Positions 25,165 to 36,884 of a stretch of 58,319 nucleotides of DNA are shown here, piece after piece (the stretch's first letter is position 1; each line of letters opens with the position of its first letter). The translations under genes and the position numbers were made by a program. The notes beneath the pieces were generated by a model. The model had not been told where the DNA came from. It saw only the letters and a program-made list of their open reading frames with translations, and ran no database searches. The stretch is from an uncultured Chlorobiaceae bacterium (GTDB taxonomy: Bacteria > Bacteroidota > Chlorobiia > Chlorobiales > Chlorobiaceae), in the NCBI GenBank assembly GCA_903994635.1, contig CAJEXQ010000007.1, forward strand, positions 40,001-98,319, written 5' to 3'.

Positions 25165-25626
25165 ATGATGGATTTTACCTGGTGCATGGAACTGGCTTTT
25201 CGGGAAGCAATCAAGGCGTTTGAGCGGAAGGAGGTTCCTGTGGGGGCGGTAGTGCTCGACAGCAGTGGTCATGTTGTCGGGAGGGGGTATAACCAGGTGG
25301 AATCGCTTTGCGATGCTACAGCGCATGCAGAGATGATTGCGTTGACTGCGGCCATGGCAACGATAGGCAGCAAGTATCTCAACGATTGTACCCTTGCAGT
25401 TACCCTTGAGCCCTGCCCGATGTGTGCTGGCGCAATCGTTAACGCAAAGGTCGGAAGAGTTATCTTCGGTGCTTACGATCCGAAAATGGGCGCCTCAGGC
25501 ACGGTGATGAATGTGACCGGGTGTCAGCAGCTCAACCATCAGCCGGAAGTATTCGGTGGTATCATGGAGAATAAATGTCGCACGCTTCTGCAGGATTTTT
25601 TTCGGGAACTCCGTCAAAAGCCCTGA
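25165..25626 (+). CDS. tadA: tRNA-specific adenosine deaminase
   Basis: 153 residues. Converts adenosine 34 of tRNA-Arg(ACG) to inosine. The zinc and proton-shuttle residues are visible: H54-A-E56 in TAHAEMIAL, and C84 and C87 in EPCPMCAGAIV. The following FGAYDPKMGASGTVMN is typical of TadA rather than free-base or cytidine deaminases. Two ATG codons stand side by side at 25165 and 25168. It converges with the DUF697-like gene. Confidence 0.94.
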   Translation: MMDFTWCMELAFREAIKAFERKEVPVGAVVLDSSGHVVGRGYNQVESLCDATAHAEMIALTAAMATIGSKYLNDCTLAVTLEPCPMCAGAIVNAKVGRVIFGAYDPKMGASGTVMNVTGCQQLNHQPEVFGGIMENKCRTLLQDFFRELRQKP

Positions 25627-25664
25627 TCGCCATACCTCCTCAAAATTACGTTCTCCCCGAAAAG

Positions 25665-26663
25665 TCAGCCTTCTTTGAGAATATTTTTCAGTGAGCTTGC
25701 TAAATGTGAAACAATATCCTGGGCCATGCCGCTGCCTGAAGAAGGCTGCTGTATGGTGTTGAGGCTTTCGATGCCAGCTTTTTTTACAGCTTTGCTGATG
25801 GTGACCGACAAAATCGGGTTGCACTCCCTGACGATCTCCTTAAGCATAAACGAAGCCTCGAACATGCTTTGCTGAATGATCTCTTTTTTGTCTTCTTCAG
25901 TTGTGCTCTGGCAGTGGCGAGTTGCAATAATACCGACAAGGCAGGTGAGATAGGTGTTGGTGGCACCTGCCAGAAAAAGGTTGAGAAAAAAAGGGGCAAG
26001 CAGGTTGCCTGCGGGGAGCAGGGATGAGAGTGTGTTGCTGAATGCGGACTGTATTATGGGCTTGATATGTACCTGAATCTCTTCCTTTTTAAAGTCAGAA
26101 AGCGGCAAGCAGTTGTAAACGGAGCGAATAAGGGTTATGAACTCCCTGAGATGTTGCTCGCGATTGTGTATGGTATAAATATTCCATAACACTTTGAGAT
26201 TATTGAGGAGTGAAGAGGTTGTGCCGTAGGATGTGTTCTGGGCAAAAGCTCCTACAAAAAAGTTTTTCGTGGCAATCTCTTTGGTTACGTTGAGCGAGTC
26301 GCTATCGAGAAGCTTGAGGTTGGCGCGCAACCAGCGCTGATCTTTTTGACTTTTTGATTGATCAGGATGTTGATGGTGAACTGGCAACCTGCTGGTCAGA
26401 TAGCGAACATAAGCGGTCATATCCCTGGAGTTCTCGTTTTCAGGCAGTGCGGGCTTTTTTGGAAGAGAAAAAAGACGGAGCCCGGCATAAAGCGCAGAGA
26501 GTATGATTGCTGTGCTGACGAGAAGGAAAAGCGCCCCTGCTTTCGGGTGCAGGGAGTTAAAAAGGCCTGCGGCCGCACTCAACTGGTTAACGGTAAAAAC
26601 AGCCATCAGGAGAATGAGGGCCGCCAGCGCAGTATAAAGAGAGAGAGTTGCTTTTTGTTTCAT
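25665..26663 (-). CDS. Membrane protein, DUF697/YcjF-like
   Basis: 332 residues. Two hydrophobic segments lie at about 8-28 and 43-62, followed by a soluble helical middle and a second hydrophobic region near 210-250 (LLPAGNLLAPFFLNLFLAGA, TYLTCLVGIIATRH). The end FMLKEIVRECNPILSVTISKAVKKAG resembles DUF697 proteins. Function is unknown. Its ATG overlaps the stop of the upstream flavoenzyme gene (ATGA), so the two are translationally coupled and perhaps functionally linked. The family call is moderate. Confidence 0.6.
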   Translation of the reverse strand: MKQKATLSLYTALAALILLMAVFTVNQLSAAAGLFNSLHPKAGALFLLVSTAIILSALYAGLRLFSLPKKPALPENENSRDMTAYVRYLTSRLPVHHQHPDQSKSQKDQRWLRANLKLLDSDSLNVTKEIATKNFFVGAFAQNTSYGTTSSLLNNLKVLWNIYTIHNREQHLREFITLIRSVYNCLPLSDFKKEEIQVHIKPIIQSAFSNTLSSLLPAGNLLAPFFLNLFLAGATNTYLTCLVGIIATRHCQSTTEEDKKEIIQQSMFEASFMLKEIVRECNPILSVTISKAVKKAGIESLNTIQQPSSGSGMAQDIVSHLASSLKNILKEG

Positions 26664-27916
26664 GTCACTTCTAGTTCAGGAAGCGTGATGGTGTGGTCGC
26701 TGCTGAACTGATAGTCACGGAAAATATCCTCCGCTTTCGGAAGTTGCCATGCTCCGTTTGCAAGGCGGTTTGTTGTCTCCTTGAGGCGGTAAGCTGTGTG
26801 GCCGCAGGTCCAGCAGTCGTAATTGGCCATGCCGGTACACAGGCAGGTTTTCTCCTTTACAACAAGCGGTTCCCCCGCCTTTTTCTCGGCAACAGCCGCG
26901 TAATAGGCATCGATATAGGTGCATTTCCCGCCGTTTTCAAGCAGGTAGCCGAGCCCCTCACAGTTGGGTCTTATCGCATAGCGCAACGTGGGCGATGAGG
27001 TGAGCATCCGCATGGGATAACCTGTGGTGGATGCCATATTGACGACGATATCCTCCTCTCTTGCATTGAGATAGTTCTGCTTGACATCAGCAGGAAGTCC
27101 GGCTTCCTTGCTGATGGTAAACCGGGTTGCAACCTGAACAGCTCCAGCCCCCATCTGCAGGTAATCGACCGCATCTGTTCCGGTGAAAATGCCTCCTGCC
27201 GGTATGACCGGAATGTTCAATCCCTCTTTTTTCAGAAAAGCGAGCACCTCGGCAAATATTGTTTTGAGATCGAAGGTGTGCCAGTCGCCCGGACCAAAGC
27301 CCAGATGCCCCCCGGCAAGTGGTCCTTCAACAACAATATATTCCGGCAGTCGGTTCACTCGCACGGCGCGTTTCAGGAAGATGGAGAGCGCCCTGACGGA
27401 GGAGATGATAATGCCTATTTTGACATCACGGAACCTCGGGTGATCCTGGATAAGGTCAAGCGTCCGAAGGTTAAGGCCTGCGGCAAGGGTCAATCCATCT
27501 ATGCCAGCGTCCATTGCAGCGGTAAGTCTCACCTTCAGCGTTTCAATGCCGCTGTTCATGGTCAATTTCTCCATGCAGTTCAGAAAAATGGCGCCATTGC
27601 CCGTTTTTTGGGAGATGGTATAGTCGATATATTTTTTTTGTGCTTCAGCAATCTCTTCGAGGTCAAACAACACTGCTGACTTGTCGGGGTTGTTGCTGTA
27701 TTGCGCGTATCTTTTCCTTTTCCGGCTCACGAAGTTTGTGCTGAATATCCTGTCGCAGACATAAGTGACTATAGCATCTGAAATATGGCCTATTCCCCCA
27801 AGTTTTTCGGCTGCAAGAGCAAGTTCGGTGGTTGAAATGTTCACCCCCATGCCTCCAATAATGATGGGGACATACTCTTTTCCGCCTAATTGCAACCTGA
27901 AATTGTCTACGTTCAT
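26660..27916 (-). CDS. NPD-like flavin-dependent monooxygenase (nitronate monooxygenase family)
   Basis: 418 residues of the 2-nitropropane dioxygenase/FabK-like TIM-barrel family. The FMN-binding blocks are visible: PIIIGGMGVNIST at the start, DGLTLAAGLN in the middle, VVEGPLAGGHLGF near 200, then VIPAGGIFTGTDAVDYLQMGAGAVQVATRF. The C-terminus has an extra cysteine-rich part (CLCTGMANYDCWTCGH), not common in short NPDs, which could bind metal. Substrate unknown; nitronate monooxygenase, FabK and PfaD-like enzymes share this fold. It overlaps the DUF697-like gene downstream. Confidence 0.8.
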   Translation of the reverse strand: MNVDNFRLQLGGKEYVPIIIGGMGVNISTTELALAAEKLGGIGHISDAIVTYVCDRIFSTNFVSRKRKRYAQYSNNPDKSAVLFDLEEIAEAQKKYIDYTISQKTGNGAIFLNCMEKLTMNSGIETLKVRLTAAMDAGIDGLTLAAGLNLRTLDLIQDHPRFRDVKIGIIISSVRALSIFLKRAVRVNRLPEYIVVEGPLAGGHLGFGPGDWHTFDLKTIFAEVLAFLKKEGLNIPVIPAGGIFTGTDAVDYLQMGAGAVQVATRFTISKEAGLPADVKQNYLNAREEDIVVNMASTTGYPMRMLTSSPTLRYAIRPNCEGLGYLLENGGKCTYIDAYYAAVAEKKAGEPLVVKEKTCLCTGMANYDCWTCGHTAYRLKETTNRLANGAWQLPKAEDIFRDYQFSSDHTITLPELEVT

Positions 27917-28224
27917 TGTCGTTATTATCAGTATGAGAGCATTTAAAGATCAATCACCACCGCAGAGAAGCCGCAGCACTTCCGGTAACCTGCATCCTGC
28001 GCCAAAAATTACTTAAGATATCATATTTCGATTTATAAATCTACAGACAATTCTTGTAAAATCCCCCCCTTTTCAACTATTCACACCTTTCCGAAGTAAA
28101 CTTTAGTGCCCAGAAGTGGATGAAGTTTGAGAAAAGGTGCAGAGAATATTAAATTGCGCACCAAAACAGTGGGACTGAAAAGTTTCCGACATAAAAACAA
28201 ATCCAGAAAAGAGGAGCGAATAGT
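27917..28224. other. Intergenic stretch between the NPD gene and gpmA
   Basis: About 308 bases between two divergent genes. It is AT-rich in the middle (around 28011-28060) with a C-run at 28062-28070. It must hold the promoters of both genes, but no -35/-10 pair is convincing enough to mark. A strong GAGGAG ribosome-binding site lies just before the gpmA ATG. No repeat or RNA gene was seen. Confidence 0.5.
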
Positions 28225-28968
28225 ATGATCAAACTTGTCTTGTTGCGGCATGGAGAGAGTCAGTGGAACCGTGAAAACCGCTTTACTGGATGGCACGATG
28301 TTGACTTGAGTGAACAGGGAAGGGCTGAGGCTGCAAATGCAGGCAAATTGCTCCGGGATGGAGGGTTTGTTTTTGATGTTGCCTATACCTCACTCCTGAA
28401 GCGTGCAATCAGGACTCTCTGGAGCGTTCTTGATGGAATGGATCTGATGTGGATTCCGGTCTTCAAGAGCTGGAGATTGAATGAGCGCCACTATGGAGCC
28501 TTGCAGGGGCTCAACAAATCGGAGACCTCGCAGAAGTATGGCGACGAGCAGGTACTTGTGTGGCGGAGAAGTTACGATACACCACCTCCCCCGCTGGAAA
28601 AGAGTGATGAACGTTATCCGGGCTCTGACGCCCGTTATGCTGACTTGACAGAAGATGAGATTCCGCTGAGCGAATGTCTCAAGGATACGGTAGACCGGTT
28701 TCTTCCCCTTTGGCATGAAACGATAGCGCCTGAAATCCGCAAAGGACGGAGGGTTATCATTGCCGCTCATGGCAACTCCTTGCGTGCCCTGGTCAAGTAT
28801 CTTGACAATATCGCTGAGGAGGATATTGTTGGCCTTAACATTCCGACAGGGATTCCGCTGGTCTATGAGCTTGATGATGAGCTTAAGCCCTTGAGGAGTT
28901 ATTACCTTGGCGATCAGGATGCGTTGAAAAGGGCTGTTGACGCGGTTGCTGGCCAGGCGAAAGCATAA
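28225..28968 (+). CDS. gpmA: 2,3-bisphosphoglycerate-dependent phosphoglycerate mutase
   Basis: 247 residues, the normal length for dPGM. Interconverts 3- and 2-phosphoglycerate in glycolysis and gluconeogenesis. The phosphohistidine is H9 in [10 protein letters not shown], and [13 protein letters not shown] and [15 protein letters not shown] follow. The second catalytic histidine is in [22 protein letters not shown] lies well placed before the ATG. It stands alone ahead of gltB. Confidence 0.96.
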   Translation: MIKLVLLRHGESQWNRENRFTGWHDVDLSEQGRAEAANAGKLLRDGGFVFDVAYTSLLKRAIRTLWSVLDGMDLMWIPVFKSWRLNERHYGALQGLNKSETSQKYGDEQVLVWRRSYDTPPPPLEKSDERYPGSDARYADLTEDEIPLSECLKDTVDRFLPLWHETIAPEIRKGRRVIIAAHGNSLRALVKYLDNIAEEDIVGLNIPTGIPLVYELDDELKPLRSYYLGDQDALKRAVDAVAGQAKA

Positions 28969-29059
28969 CCCTGGCGGGTTAGGGTAAATTGTGAAAAAAC
29001 ATGTATACTTCGGGCCAGGATCTTTCTGTCGCCTTTTTTTTGAAACTGATTGAAATGTT

Positions 29060-32000
29060 GTGCCTGAAAATATGAATGTTACGTTAAATGCGGGGCTCTA
29101 TGATCCTCAGTTTGAGCACGATGCTTGTGGTGTGGGTTTTGTTGCCCATATCAAGGGTGTCAAGTCCCATAATATTGTAGAGCAGGGTTTACAGATCAAT
29201 GAAAACCTGAAACATCGCGGAGCATGTGGCTGTGAAAAAAATACCGGCGATGGAGCCGGAATTCTTCTTCAGGTGCCCGACAAATTCTTGCGCCGGGTTT
29301 GTGCCGAGATTAATATTGATCTTCCTCCTGACAACAAGTATGGTGTCGGGATGCTTTTTCTGCCGCCGGATATATCCCAGAGGCGTGCCTTTGAGGATAT
29401 TTGCCGCCAGATGATTCAGGCCGAGGGGCAGAAATTTCTCGGTTTCAGAAGGGTGCCGACCTGCAACGACTCACTTGGCGATACTGCCCTTTCGCAAGAG
29501 CCGGTTGTCAAGCAACTTCTTGTTGGCTGGGGCAAGGATACGCAGTCAGATCTCGAATTTGAACGAAAGCTTTATATTATTCGCCGTCGCATCACCAAAC
29601 GGGTGAAATATACTGCGGGTCTTCTTGGGAGCAGTTTCTTCTATATTTCCAGCCTCTCCGCGAGGACCATTGTTTACAAGGGAATGTTGCTTCCCGAGCA
29701 GGTCGGATTGTTTTATCCCGAGCTGCACGATCCCGACATGGAGAGTGCGATTGCCATGGTACACTCCCGTTTCAGTACCAACACTTTTCCAAGCTGGGAC
29801 AGGGCACATCCCTATCGTTTCCTGAGCCATAATGGTGAGATCAATACGCTCAAGGGCAATGTCAACTGGATGAAGGCGAGGGAGAAAAATATTCAGTCGA
29901 AGGTCTTTGGCAATGCGCTGGAGAGTATCAAGCCGGTTATTCTGGAGGATGGCAGCGATTCGGCCATTCTCGACAATGCCTTTGAGTTTCTTGTTTTATC
30001 AGGCCGTTCGCTGGCCCATGCAGCAATGATGATTATTCCCGAGCCGTGGTCGGGCAATGATGCTATTTCCCCGGAGAAAAAAGCCTTTTACGAGTATCAC
30101 AGTTGTCTTATGGAGCCCTGGGATGGCCCGGCATCAGTCACTTTTACCGATGGCGTGCAGATTGGCGCTGTTCTTGACCGTAATGGACTTCGTCCGTCAC
30201 GCTACTACATCACGAAAGACGACCTGGTGATTATGGCGTCAGAGGTCGGAGTGCTTGATATTGCCCCCGAGAGGATTCTCAAAAAAGACCGTTTGCAGCC
30301 GGGGCGCATGTTTCTTGTTGATACGGCTCAGGGACGCATTATTTCAGATGAAGAGATCAAGGAGAGCGTCGCCAATGAGCAACCTTATGCTGAATGGATT
30401 GAGCGGAACGTCATCGACCTTGACGCATTGGCCGATCATCCGCAGATGAAAAATCCAGATGAGGAGAGGTACAGTCTGACCGCCCGGCAGAAGGTCTTTG
30501 GCTATACCCAGGAAGATATCTCTCTGCAGATAAAGGTGATGTGTGAAAAAGGGGTGGAGCAGGTTGGCTCAATGGGCAATGATACACCTCTGGCAGTACT
30601 CTCCAACAAGCCAAAACTGCTCTACGACTATTTCAAGCAGCTTTTTGCCCAGGTAACCAATCCCCCGATTGATTCGATCCGGGAGGAGCTTATTACCTCT
30701 ACCACCGTCATGCTTGGCACCGAAGGAGATCTTCTTGATCCTACGGAGGTGAACTGCCGCCGTATCAGGTTGCCGCATCCTGTTTTGACCAACCAGGCGC
30801 TTGAAAAAATTCGCGGCATTGATAAACCAGGTTTCAGTGCAGTCACTTTTCCTATTTTTTATGCGGTATCGCAGGGGGGCAAGGGCATTGAAGCTGCCAT
30901 GCAGGATCTTTACCGCCAGTCCGAGCAGGCGGCAAGCAAGGGAGTAAATATAATTATTCTCTCCGACAAGGGAGAGATTGACAGTGACCGTGCGCCGATT
31001 CCTGCGCTGCTTGCTGTTTCCGGCCTGCATAATTTCCTCATCAACGCTGGCATCAGAACACAGATCGGGCTGGTGCTTGAATCGGCTGAACCGAGAACGG
31101 TACACCACTTTGCCATGCTTGTCAGCTATGGAGCAGGCGCAGTCAATCCCTACATGGCGTTTGAAACTATCCGCTCGCTGGTCTCGTCTGGCCGAGTCAA
31201 ACTTGATGAAAAGGTTGCTGCCAAGAACTATGTCAAGGCTGCTATCAAGGGGGTGGTGAAGACCATGGCCAAAATGGGAATTTCAACCGTTCAGAGTTAT
31301 CGCGGTTCCCAGATTTTTGAGGCAGTTGGCCTTAACTCGCAGCTTGTGGATGCCTACTTTACCCGTACACCGACCCGTATTGAAGGCATTGGCCTCGATA
31401 TTGTGGCCGAAGAGGTTCGCCGACGCCATGAAACGGTCTTTCCGGCTACAGGCAACAAGGTTGACCGCGGACTTGAGGCTGGTGGAGAAAGGAAATGGCG
31501 CCATAGCGGGGAATTTCACCTCTTCAGCCCCGAGGCGATTCACCTGTTGCAGCACTCATGCAGAACGTCAAACTATGGGTTGTATAAAAGATATGAGAAC
31601 CTCATTGATGATCAGAGTGAGCATCTTTGCACCATTAGAGGGCTGATGGATATCAGGTTCAGTGAGCATACTGTGCCGATTGAGGAGGTTGAGCCGGTTG
31701 AGTCGATCCTGAAACGGTTCAAGACTGGCGCGATGTCTTACGGTTCAATCAGCCAGGAGGCTCATGAAACCCTTGCCATTGCCATGAACAGGCTTGGAGG
31801 GAGGAGCAATACCGGCGAAGGTGGCGAAGATCCAGCTCGTTTTCAGAGGGATGCCAACGGCGATTCGCGCAAGTCGGCCATCAAGCAGGTCGCTTCCGGA
31901 AGGTTCGGTGTTACCAGCGAATATCTTGCCAGTGCCAATGAGATTCAGATCAAGATGGCGCAGGGGGCAAAACCAGGTGAGGGGGGACAGCTTCCTGGCT

Positions 32001-33673
32001 CCAAAGTCTATCCGTGGGTTGCAAAAGTGCGTCATTCAACGCCGGGCGTTGGCCTGATCTCTCCTCCGCCCCATCACGATATTTATTCTATTGAGGATCT
32101 GGCTCAGCTCATTCATGACCTCAAGAATGCCAATCCCGAGGCGCGTATCAATGTCAAGCTTGTTTCCACCGTTGGTGTAGGTACCATTGCTGCCGGTGTA
32201 GCCAAGGCTCATGCGGATGTTGTGCTGATCAGCGGCCACGATGGCGGAACCGGCGCTTCGCCTGTTTCGAGCATCATGCATGCAGGCATGCCATGGGAAC
32301 TCGGTCTGGCCGAAGCGCACCAGACCCTCGTGCTCAACAACCTGCGGAGCCGTATTGTGGTTGAGACCGATGGTCAGTTGAAGACTGCTCGGGATATTGT
32401 TATTGCAGCCTTGCTTGGTGCCGAAGAGTTCGGCTTTGCCTCCACAGCCCTTGTGGTAATGGGCTGCATCATGATGCGCTGCTGCCAGGATGACTCATGC
32501 CCGGTCGGCGTTGCCACCCAGAATCCGGAACTGCGCAAGCATTTCAAGGGCAAGCCGGAGCATGTCGAAAACTTCATGCGCTACCTTGCAGAAGGGGTGC
32601 GTGAGTACCTGTCGCGCCTTGGTGTTCGTACACTGAACGAGCTTGTCGGACGTACCGAACTGCTCAGCATGAAAAAATCGGTTCATCACTGGAAAGCGCA
32701 GGGCATTGACCTCTCCAAGATTCTCTACCAGGCGGAGGTGGGGGAGAACGCAACACGATACTGCACGACCAGTCAGGAGCATGGCCTTGACGACAGTCTT
32801 GACCGTATGATGCTGCTCTCTCTTTGCGAACCGGCAATTCAGAGAAAGGAGAGAGTTGTCACTATGCTCCCTATCAGAAATACCAACAGGGTTGTTGGCA
32901 CTATTGTCGGCTATGAAGTTACAAAGAGGCATGGTGCAAAAGGGTTGCCAGACGACACCATCCACCTCAAATTTATCGGCTCAGCCGGTCAGAGCTTTGG
33001 TGCATTTATTCCGAGTGGAATGACCCTTGAACTTGAGGGAGATGCCAACGACTATGTGGGCAAGGGGCTCTCCGGCGGACGGATTATTGTCTACCAGTCC
33101 AAAGGTTCATCGTTTGTGCCGGAAGAGAATATCATTATCGGTAATGTCGGGTTTTATGGTGCGACCTCCGGAGAGGCCTTTATTCGCGGGATGGCAGGTG
33201 AGCGCTTCTGTGTACGCAACAGCGGTTTACGTGCTGTGGTTGAGGCTATTGGCGATCATGGCTGCGAATACATGACTGGCGGAATCGTGATTATTCTTGG
33301 CAAAACAGGCAGGAACTTTGCAGCAGGGATGTCGGGCGGTGTCGCCTATGTCTACGATGTAGATGGCACCTTGCCTCGCAACTGTAACCATGATATGGTT
33401 GGTCTCTCGGCAATTGAAGACCGGGCGGAGTTGGCAGAACTTCAGTTGATGATTGAGCGTCATGTCGCCCTTACGGGAAGCGCTCTTGGTCAGTCAATTC
33501 TTGATGACCAGGAGGCCCTTCGCAAGAAATTTGTCAAAGTGATGCCGCATGATTATCGTCGGGCACTTGAGGCCATGAAAGAGGTTGAGGCAGCAGGGCT
33601 CAGTGGTGATGAAGCGGTTATGGCAGCATTTCATAAAAATATTAACGACCCGGCACGAGTTTCAGGGAATTAA
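29060..33673 (+). CDS. gltB: Glutamate synthase, large subunit
   Basis: 1,537 residues. Transfers the amide of glutamine to 2-oxoglutarate. The N-terminal glutaminase has its nucleophile at C23 ([15 protein letters not shown]), freed by removing a short propeptide; GTG 29060 and ATG 29072 are both possible starts. The FMN-binding synthase domain lies near 830-1200 ([34 protein letters not shown]). The [3Fe-4S] cysteines are in [16 protein letters not shown], with one extra Cys. The C-terminal GXGXG β-helix follows ([21 protein letters not shown]). It is followed by gltD 25 bases later. Confidence 0.97.
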   Translation: MPENMNVTLNAGLYDPQFEHDACGVGFVAHIKGVKSHNIVEQGLQINENLKHRGACGCEKNTGDGAGILLQVPDKFLRRVCAEINIDLPPDNKYGVGMLFLPPDISQRRAFEDICRQMIQAEGQKFLGFRRVPTCNDSLGDTALSQEPVVKQLLVGWGKDTQSDLEFERKLYIIRRRITKRVKYTAGLLGSSFFYISSLSARTIVYKGMLLPEQVGLFYPELHDPDMESAIAMVHSRFSTNTFPSWDRAHPYRFLSHNGEINTLKGNVNWMKAREKNIQSKVFGNALESIKPVILEDGSDSAILDNAFEFLVLSGRSLAHAAMMIIPEPWSGNDAISPEKKAFYEYHSCLMEPWDGPASVTFTDGVQIGAVLDRNGLRPSRYYITKDDLVIMASEVGVLDIAPERILKKDRLQPGRMFLVDTAQGRIISDEEIKESVANEQPYAEWIERNVIDLDALADHPQMKNPDEERYSLTARQKVFGYTQEDISLQIKVMCEKGVEQVGSMGNDTPLAVLSNKPKLLYDYFKQLFAQVTNPPIDSIREELITSTTVMLGTEGDLLDPTEVNCRRIRLPHPVLTNQALEKIRGIDKPGFSAVTFPIFYAVSQGGKGIEAAMQDLYRQSEQAASKGVNIIILSDKGEIDSDRAPIPALLAVSGLHNFLINAGIRTQIGLVLESAEPRTVHHFAMLVSYGAGAVNPYMAFETIRSLVSSGRVKLDEKVAAKNYVKAAIKGVVKTMAKMGISTVQSYRGSQIFEAVGLNSQLVDAYFTRTPTRIEGIGLDIVAEEVRRRHETVFPATGNKVDRGLEAGGERKWRHSGEFHLFSPEAIHLLQHSCRTSNYGLYKRYENLIDDQSEHLCTIRGLMDIRFSEHTVPIEEVEPVESILKRFKTGAMSYGSISQEAHETLAIAMNRLGGRSNTGEGGEDPARFQRDANGDSRKSAIKQVASGRFGVTSEYLASANEIQIKMAQGAKPGEGGQLPGSKVYPWVAKVRHSTPGVGLISPPPHHDIYSIEDLAQLIHDLKNANPEARINVKLVSTVGVGTIAAGVAKAHADVVLISGHDGGTGASPVSSIMHAGMPWELGLAEAHQTLVLNNLRSRIVVETDGQLKTARDIVIAALLGAEEFGFASTALVVMGCIMMRCCQDDSCPVGVATQNPELRKHFKGKPEHVENFMRYLAEGVREYLSRLGVRTLNELVGRTELLSMKKSVHHWKAQGIDLSKILYQAEVGENATRYCTTSQEHGLDDSLDRMMLLSLCEPAIQRKERVVTMLPIRNTNRVVGTIVGYEVTKRHGAKGLPDDTIHLKFIGSAGQSFGAFIPSGMTLELEGDANDYVGKGLSGGRIIVYQSKGSSFVPEENIIIGNVGFYGATSGEAFIRGMAGERFCVRNSGLRAVVEAIGDHGCEYMTGGIVIILGKTGRNFAAGMSGGVAYVYDVDGTLPRNCNHDMVGLSAIEDRAELAELQLMIERHVALTGSALGQSILDDQEALRKKFVKVMPHDYRRALEAMKEVEAAGLSGDEAVMAAFHKNINDPARVSGN

Positions 33674-33698
33674 TGCTCAAACAGATTAACTCATTGAT

Positions 33699-35174
33699 AT
33701 GGGCAAAATAAAAGGTTTTATGGAGTTCCAGAGAGCATTGCCTGCCGACAGGGAGCCTCTGGAGAGAATAAAAGACTGGCAGGAGTTTCATAAGGTGATG
33801 CCAGTCGTGGAGTTGCAGAATCAGGGCGCTCGCTGTATGGATTGCGGTACGCCCTATTGCCATACCGGATTCATGCTGAGCGGCGTGGCCAGTGGTTGCC
33901 CGATTCATAATCTTGTGCCCGAGTGGAATGATTATGTCTACAACGGCTTCTGGCATGAGGCTTTCGATAGATTGTTGAAAACCAACAACTTTCCGGAATT
34001 TACCGGAAGGGTTTGTCCTGCTCCCTGCGAGGGCTCTTGCGTGCTCGGCATAATTGAGCTACCGGTGACCATCAAAAACATCGAGTACTCGATTATTGAG
34101 CGTGCTTTTAAGGAGGGGTGGGTAGAACCGAAACAGATTCTCAACAGAACCGGCAAACGGGTGGCCGTGGTGGGATCAGGCCCCTCCGGGCTTGCATGCG
34201 CAGACCAGCTCAACAAGGCAGGCCACAGCGTGACTGTTTTTGAGCGGGATGATCGTTTTGGTGGCCTCATGATGTACGGCATTCCGAACATGAAGCTCGA
34301 TAAAAAGCTTGTGCTGGAACGTCGTTTTGACCTGATGAAACGGGAGGGGATTACCTTCATGGAGAGCACCGAGGTTGGGGTTGACTATCCTGCCGACAAG
34401 CTTCTTGATGAATTTGATGCCGTTGTGCTCTGCACAGGTGCCACAAAGCCTCGCAATCTTGCCGAAGAGGGCCGTGAATTGCCAGGCATCCATTTTGCCA
34501 TGGACTTTTTGCGTTCCAGTACCAAAGCACTGCTTGATGAAAGCGCTCCGGTTTTGTCAGCGTTCGGTAAAAATGTTGTTGTTATCGGTGGGGGCGACAC
34601 CGGCACCGACTGCGTTGCCACGTCATTGCGTCAGGGGTGCAAAAGTGTCATCCAGCTCGAAATCATGCCCAAACCACCGATCGAACGTCAGCCCGACAAT
34701 CCATGGCCCGAATGGCCGAAAACCTTCAAGGTTGACTATGGGCAGGAGGAGGCTTTTTTTGTTCAGGGCGAGGATCCCAGAAAGTACTCCATGATGACCA
34801 AGAAGTTTCTTGCCGATGAAAAAGGTATACTGCAAGCTGTGGAAGTGTCAGGGGTGGAGTGGGTCAAGGCGGATGGCCGCTTTGTGCCACAACCCGTTGC
34901 AGGAACTGAGCAGATTATTCCAACTGATCTTGTGCTGCTTGCCATGGGATTCATCGGGCCTGAAGAGCATCTTTTGCAACAGCTACAGGTACTCCAGGAT
35001 GAGCGGTCAAACATCAGGGCAACAGACAAAACATATCTTACCAACCGGGAGAGAATTTTTGCAGCAGGCGATGCCCGTCGAGGCCAGAGCCTGGTGGTCT
35101 GGGCAATTCATGAGGGCAGAGCTGCGGCGCGTGAGTGCGACCGGGTTCTGATGGGCGAAACACATCTTCCGTAA
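33699..35174 (+). CDS. gltD: Glutamate synthase, small subunit
   Basis: 491 residues. Passes electrons from NAD(P)H through FAD and [4Fe-4S] clusters to GltB. Cluster cysteines are C46, C49, C54 (CMDCGTPYC), C67 (CPIHN) and C106, C110, C114 (CPAPCEGSC). The FAD site is [14 protein letters not shown] near 150 and the NAD(P)H site [12 protein letters not shown] near 290. The end [20 protein letters not shown] is typical. It forms an operon with gltB. Confidence 0.96.
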   Translation: MGKIKGFMEFQRALPADREPLERIKDWQEFHKVMPVVELQNQGARCMDCGTPYCHTGFMLSGVASGCPIHNLVPEWNDYVYNGFWHEAFDRLLKTNNFPEFTGRVCPAPCEGSCVLGIIELPVTIKNIEYSIIERAFKEGWVEPKQILNRTGKRVAVVGSGPSGLACADQLNKAGHSVTVFERDDRFGGLMMYGIPNMKLDKKLVLERRFDLMKREGITFMESTEVGVDYPADKLLDEFDAVVLCTGATKPRNLAEEGRELPGIHFAMDFLRSSTKALLDESAPVLSAFGKNVVVIGGGDTGTDCVATSLRQGCKSVIQLEIMPKPPIERQPDNPWPEWPKTFKVDYGQEEAFFVQGEDPRKYSMMTKKFLADEKGILQAVEVSGVEWVKADGRFVPQPVAGTEQIIPTDLVLLAMGFIGPEEHLLQQLQVLQDERSNIRATDKTYLTNRERIFAAGDARRGQSLVVWAIHEGRAAARECDRVLMGETHLP

Positions 35175-35195
35175 ATTTTTTAACCAGGGAGAGTT

Positions 35196-35465
35196 ATGGA
35201 ACAGCAAAAACTCAGGGAACTCCTCGATACGCTTCATCATGAGCTGGAACAGGTAGAGTCCATTGATTCAACCACTGAAGTTGTAATGACAAACCTCAGG
35301 GTTGATATGAAGCGACTTCTTGACGAAAAAGTTGGCACAATCCATAAGGATGAGTCGCTTATGGAGCGCATGAATGAGGCGCTCGACCATTTTGAGACCG
35401 ACCATCCCAAACTGAGTCTGACCATTCAGCATCTTCTGGATAGTCTGGCAAAAATGGGATTTTAG
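35196..35465 (+). CDS. DUF4404 family protein
   Basis: 89 residues. The pattern KLRELLDTLHHELEQVESID ... LDHFETDHPKLSLTIQHLLDSLAKMGF matches DUF4404, small all-helical proteins of unknown function. A GGGAG ribosome-binding site precedes the ATG. It sits 21 bases behind gltD and 39 bases ahead of clpX, and may be co-transcribed with either. No membrane or export signal. Confidence 0.8.
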   Translation: MEQQKLRELLDTLHHELEQVESIDSTTEVVMTNLRVDMKRLLDEKVGTIHKDESLMERMNEALDHFETDHPKLSLTIQHLLDSLAKMGF

Positions 35466-35504
35466 GCATATACCTTATTAAATGACAGAAAGCGTGATAG
35501 TTTC

Positions 35505-36815
35505 ATGACAAGAGAACCGGTAAAGGGAAAAACAAGAGGCGGCAACGGCACCACAGATCAGGTTTTCTGCTCTTTTTGCGGCAGAAGTGCGCTGGAGGTC
35601 AACAGCATGATTGCTGGCCCGAAAGCATTTATATGCGACCGCTGTATCAAGACATCGTGGGAGATCCTGCGCAAAGAGGTCGGTGCGCCTCCGCAACCCG
35701 AGCGGGTTCAGGAGCAGCCCTTTCAGCCCCGTCTTGCCAGTCCAAAAGCGATCATGAATGCGCTTGACCAGTATGTCGTCGGGCAGGAGAGAGCCAAAAA
35801 GTCACTCTCGGTGGCGGTCTACAACCATTACAAGCGCCTTGATTCACAGGTGATCAAGCATGAGCATGATGAGGTGGTTATTGAAAAAAGCAATATCCTG
35901 CTCATTGGGCCGACCGGCACGGGGAAAACTCTTCTTGCACAGACGCTTGCCAATTTGCTTGAGGTGCCCTTCTCCATCGTTGATGCCACCTCGCTGACCG
36001 AAGCGGGATATGTGGGCGATGATGTCGAGACCATTCTCGCCCGGTTGCTCCAGGCTTCCGACTTCAACCTTGAACGGGCGGAACGCGGCATTATCTATGT
36101 TGACGAGATCGATAAAATTGCCCGTAAATCGGCCAATGTCTCCATTACCCGTGACGTTTCAGGTGAGGGAGTCCAGCAGGCGCTGCTGAAAATTCTTGAA
36201 GGAGCCGTTGTAGGTGTTCCTCCAAAAGGGGGACGCAAGCATCCTGAACAGCAACTGATTAACGTCAATACCAAGAACATCCTCTTTATCTGCGGCGGTG
36301 CATTCGAGGGGCTCGACAAGCTCATTGCCAAAAGGGTTTCAAAATCCTCCATGGGCTTTGGTGCAAAGGTTAAAACAATGCAGAGCGGCTTTGACCCGGA
36401 GATACTCAAGCTTGTCATGCAGGACGATCTGCATGAGTACGGGCTTATACCCGAATTTATCGGACGCCTCCCCGTTCTTTCGACCCTCGACATGCTTGAT
36501 GAAAAGGCGTTGCGAAGTATTCTTGTTGAACCGAAAAATGCTATCACGAAGCAGTACAAGAAGCTCTTTGATATGGACGGGGTGGAGCTTGAATTTACTG
36601 AAGAGGCGCTCGACAAGGTGGTGAAGATTGCCATTGAACGTGGTACAGGAGCCCGTGCCTTGCGCTCGGTGCTTGAAAACGTGATGATCGATATCATGTT
36701 CGAGATTCCATCGATGAAGAGCACCCATAAATGTGTTATCACTGCTGATACCATTGAAAACAAGGCGGAGCCGGAATATTTTTCGGATGACAAGAAAAAG
36801 AAAAAAATTGCATAA
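35505..36815 (+). CDS. clpX: ATP-dependent Clp protease ATP-binding subunit ClpX
   Basis: 436 residues. Unfolds substrates and feeds them to ClpP. The N-terminal zinc domain has C22, C25, C44 and C47. Walker A is GPTGTGKT at 135-142, Walker B is [10 protein letters not shown] near 200, and the pore and sensor regions ([21 protein letters not shown] [21 protein letters not shown]) are all present. A short lysine-rich tail ends the protein. No clpP is adjacent. Confidence 0.97.
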   Translation: MTREPVKGKTRGGNGTTDQVFCSFCGRSALEVNSMIAGPKAFICDRCIKTSWEILRKEVGAPPQPERVQEQPFQPRLASPKAIMNALDQYVVGQERAKKSLSVAVYNHYKRLDSQVIKHEHDEVVIEKSNILLIGPTGTGKTLLAQTLANLLEVPFSIVDATSLTEAGYVGDDVETILARLLQASDFNLERAERGIIYVDEIDKIARKSANVSITRDVSGEGVQQALLKILEGAVVGVPPKGGRKHPEQQLINVNTKNILFICGGAFEGLDKLIAKRVSKSSMGFGAKVKTMQSGFDPEILKLVMQDDLHEYGLIPEFIGRLPVLSTLDMLDEKALRSILVEPKNAITKQYKKLFDMDGVELEFTEEALDKVVKIAIERGTGARALRSVLENVMIDIMFEIPSMKSTHKCVITADTIENKAEPEYFSDDKKKKKIA

Positions 36816-36854
36816 AGCGCTGAATCGGAGTTCCAGGGCTTTGCGTTTTGTCGT

Positions 36855-36880
36855 TGAAAGGCTATATTAACAGCCTTTCA
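36855..36880 (+). promoter_or_regulatory. Hairpin and possible promoter between clpX and tRNA-Val
   Basis: TGAAAGGCT (36855-36863) and AGCCTTTCA (36872-36880) form a perfect 9-bp stem with an 8-base loop but no T-run. A -10-like TATATT lies at 36863-36868 with TTGCGT 16 bases upstream (36841-36846). It may be the promoter of the tRNA gene, the 3' structure of clpX mRNA, or both. The tRNA begins five bases after the stem. Confidence 0.35.
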
Positions 36881-36884
36881 GAGA

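Noticed and set aside
27917..28224. Promoter for gpmA
   Set aside because: TTGAGA with TATTAA downstream has a 14-base spacer, too short to support.
36095..36793. 232-codon minus-strand frame inside clpX
   Set aside because: Serine-rich translation typical of an antisense shadow of ClpX.
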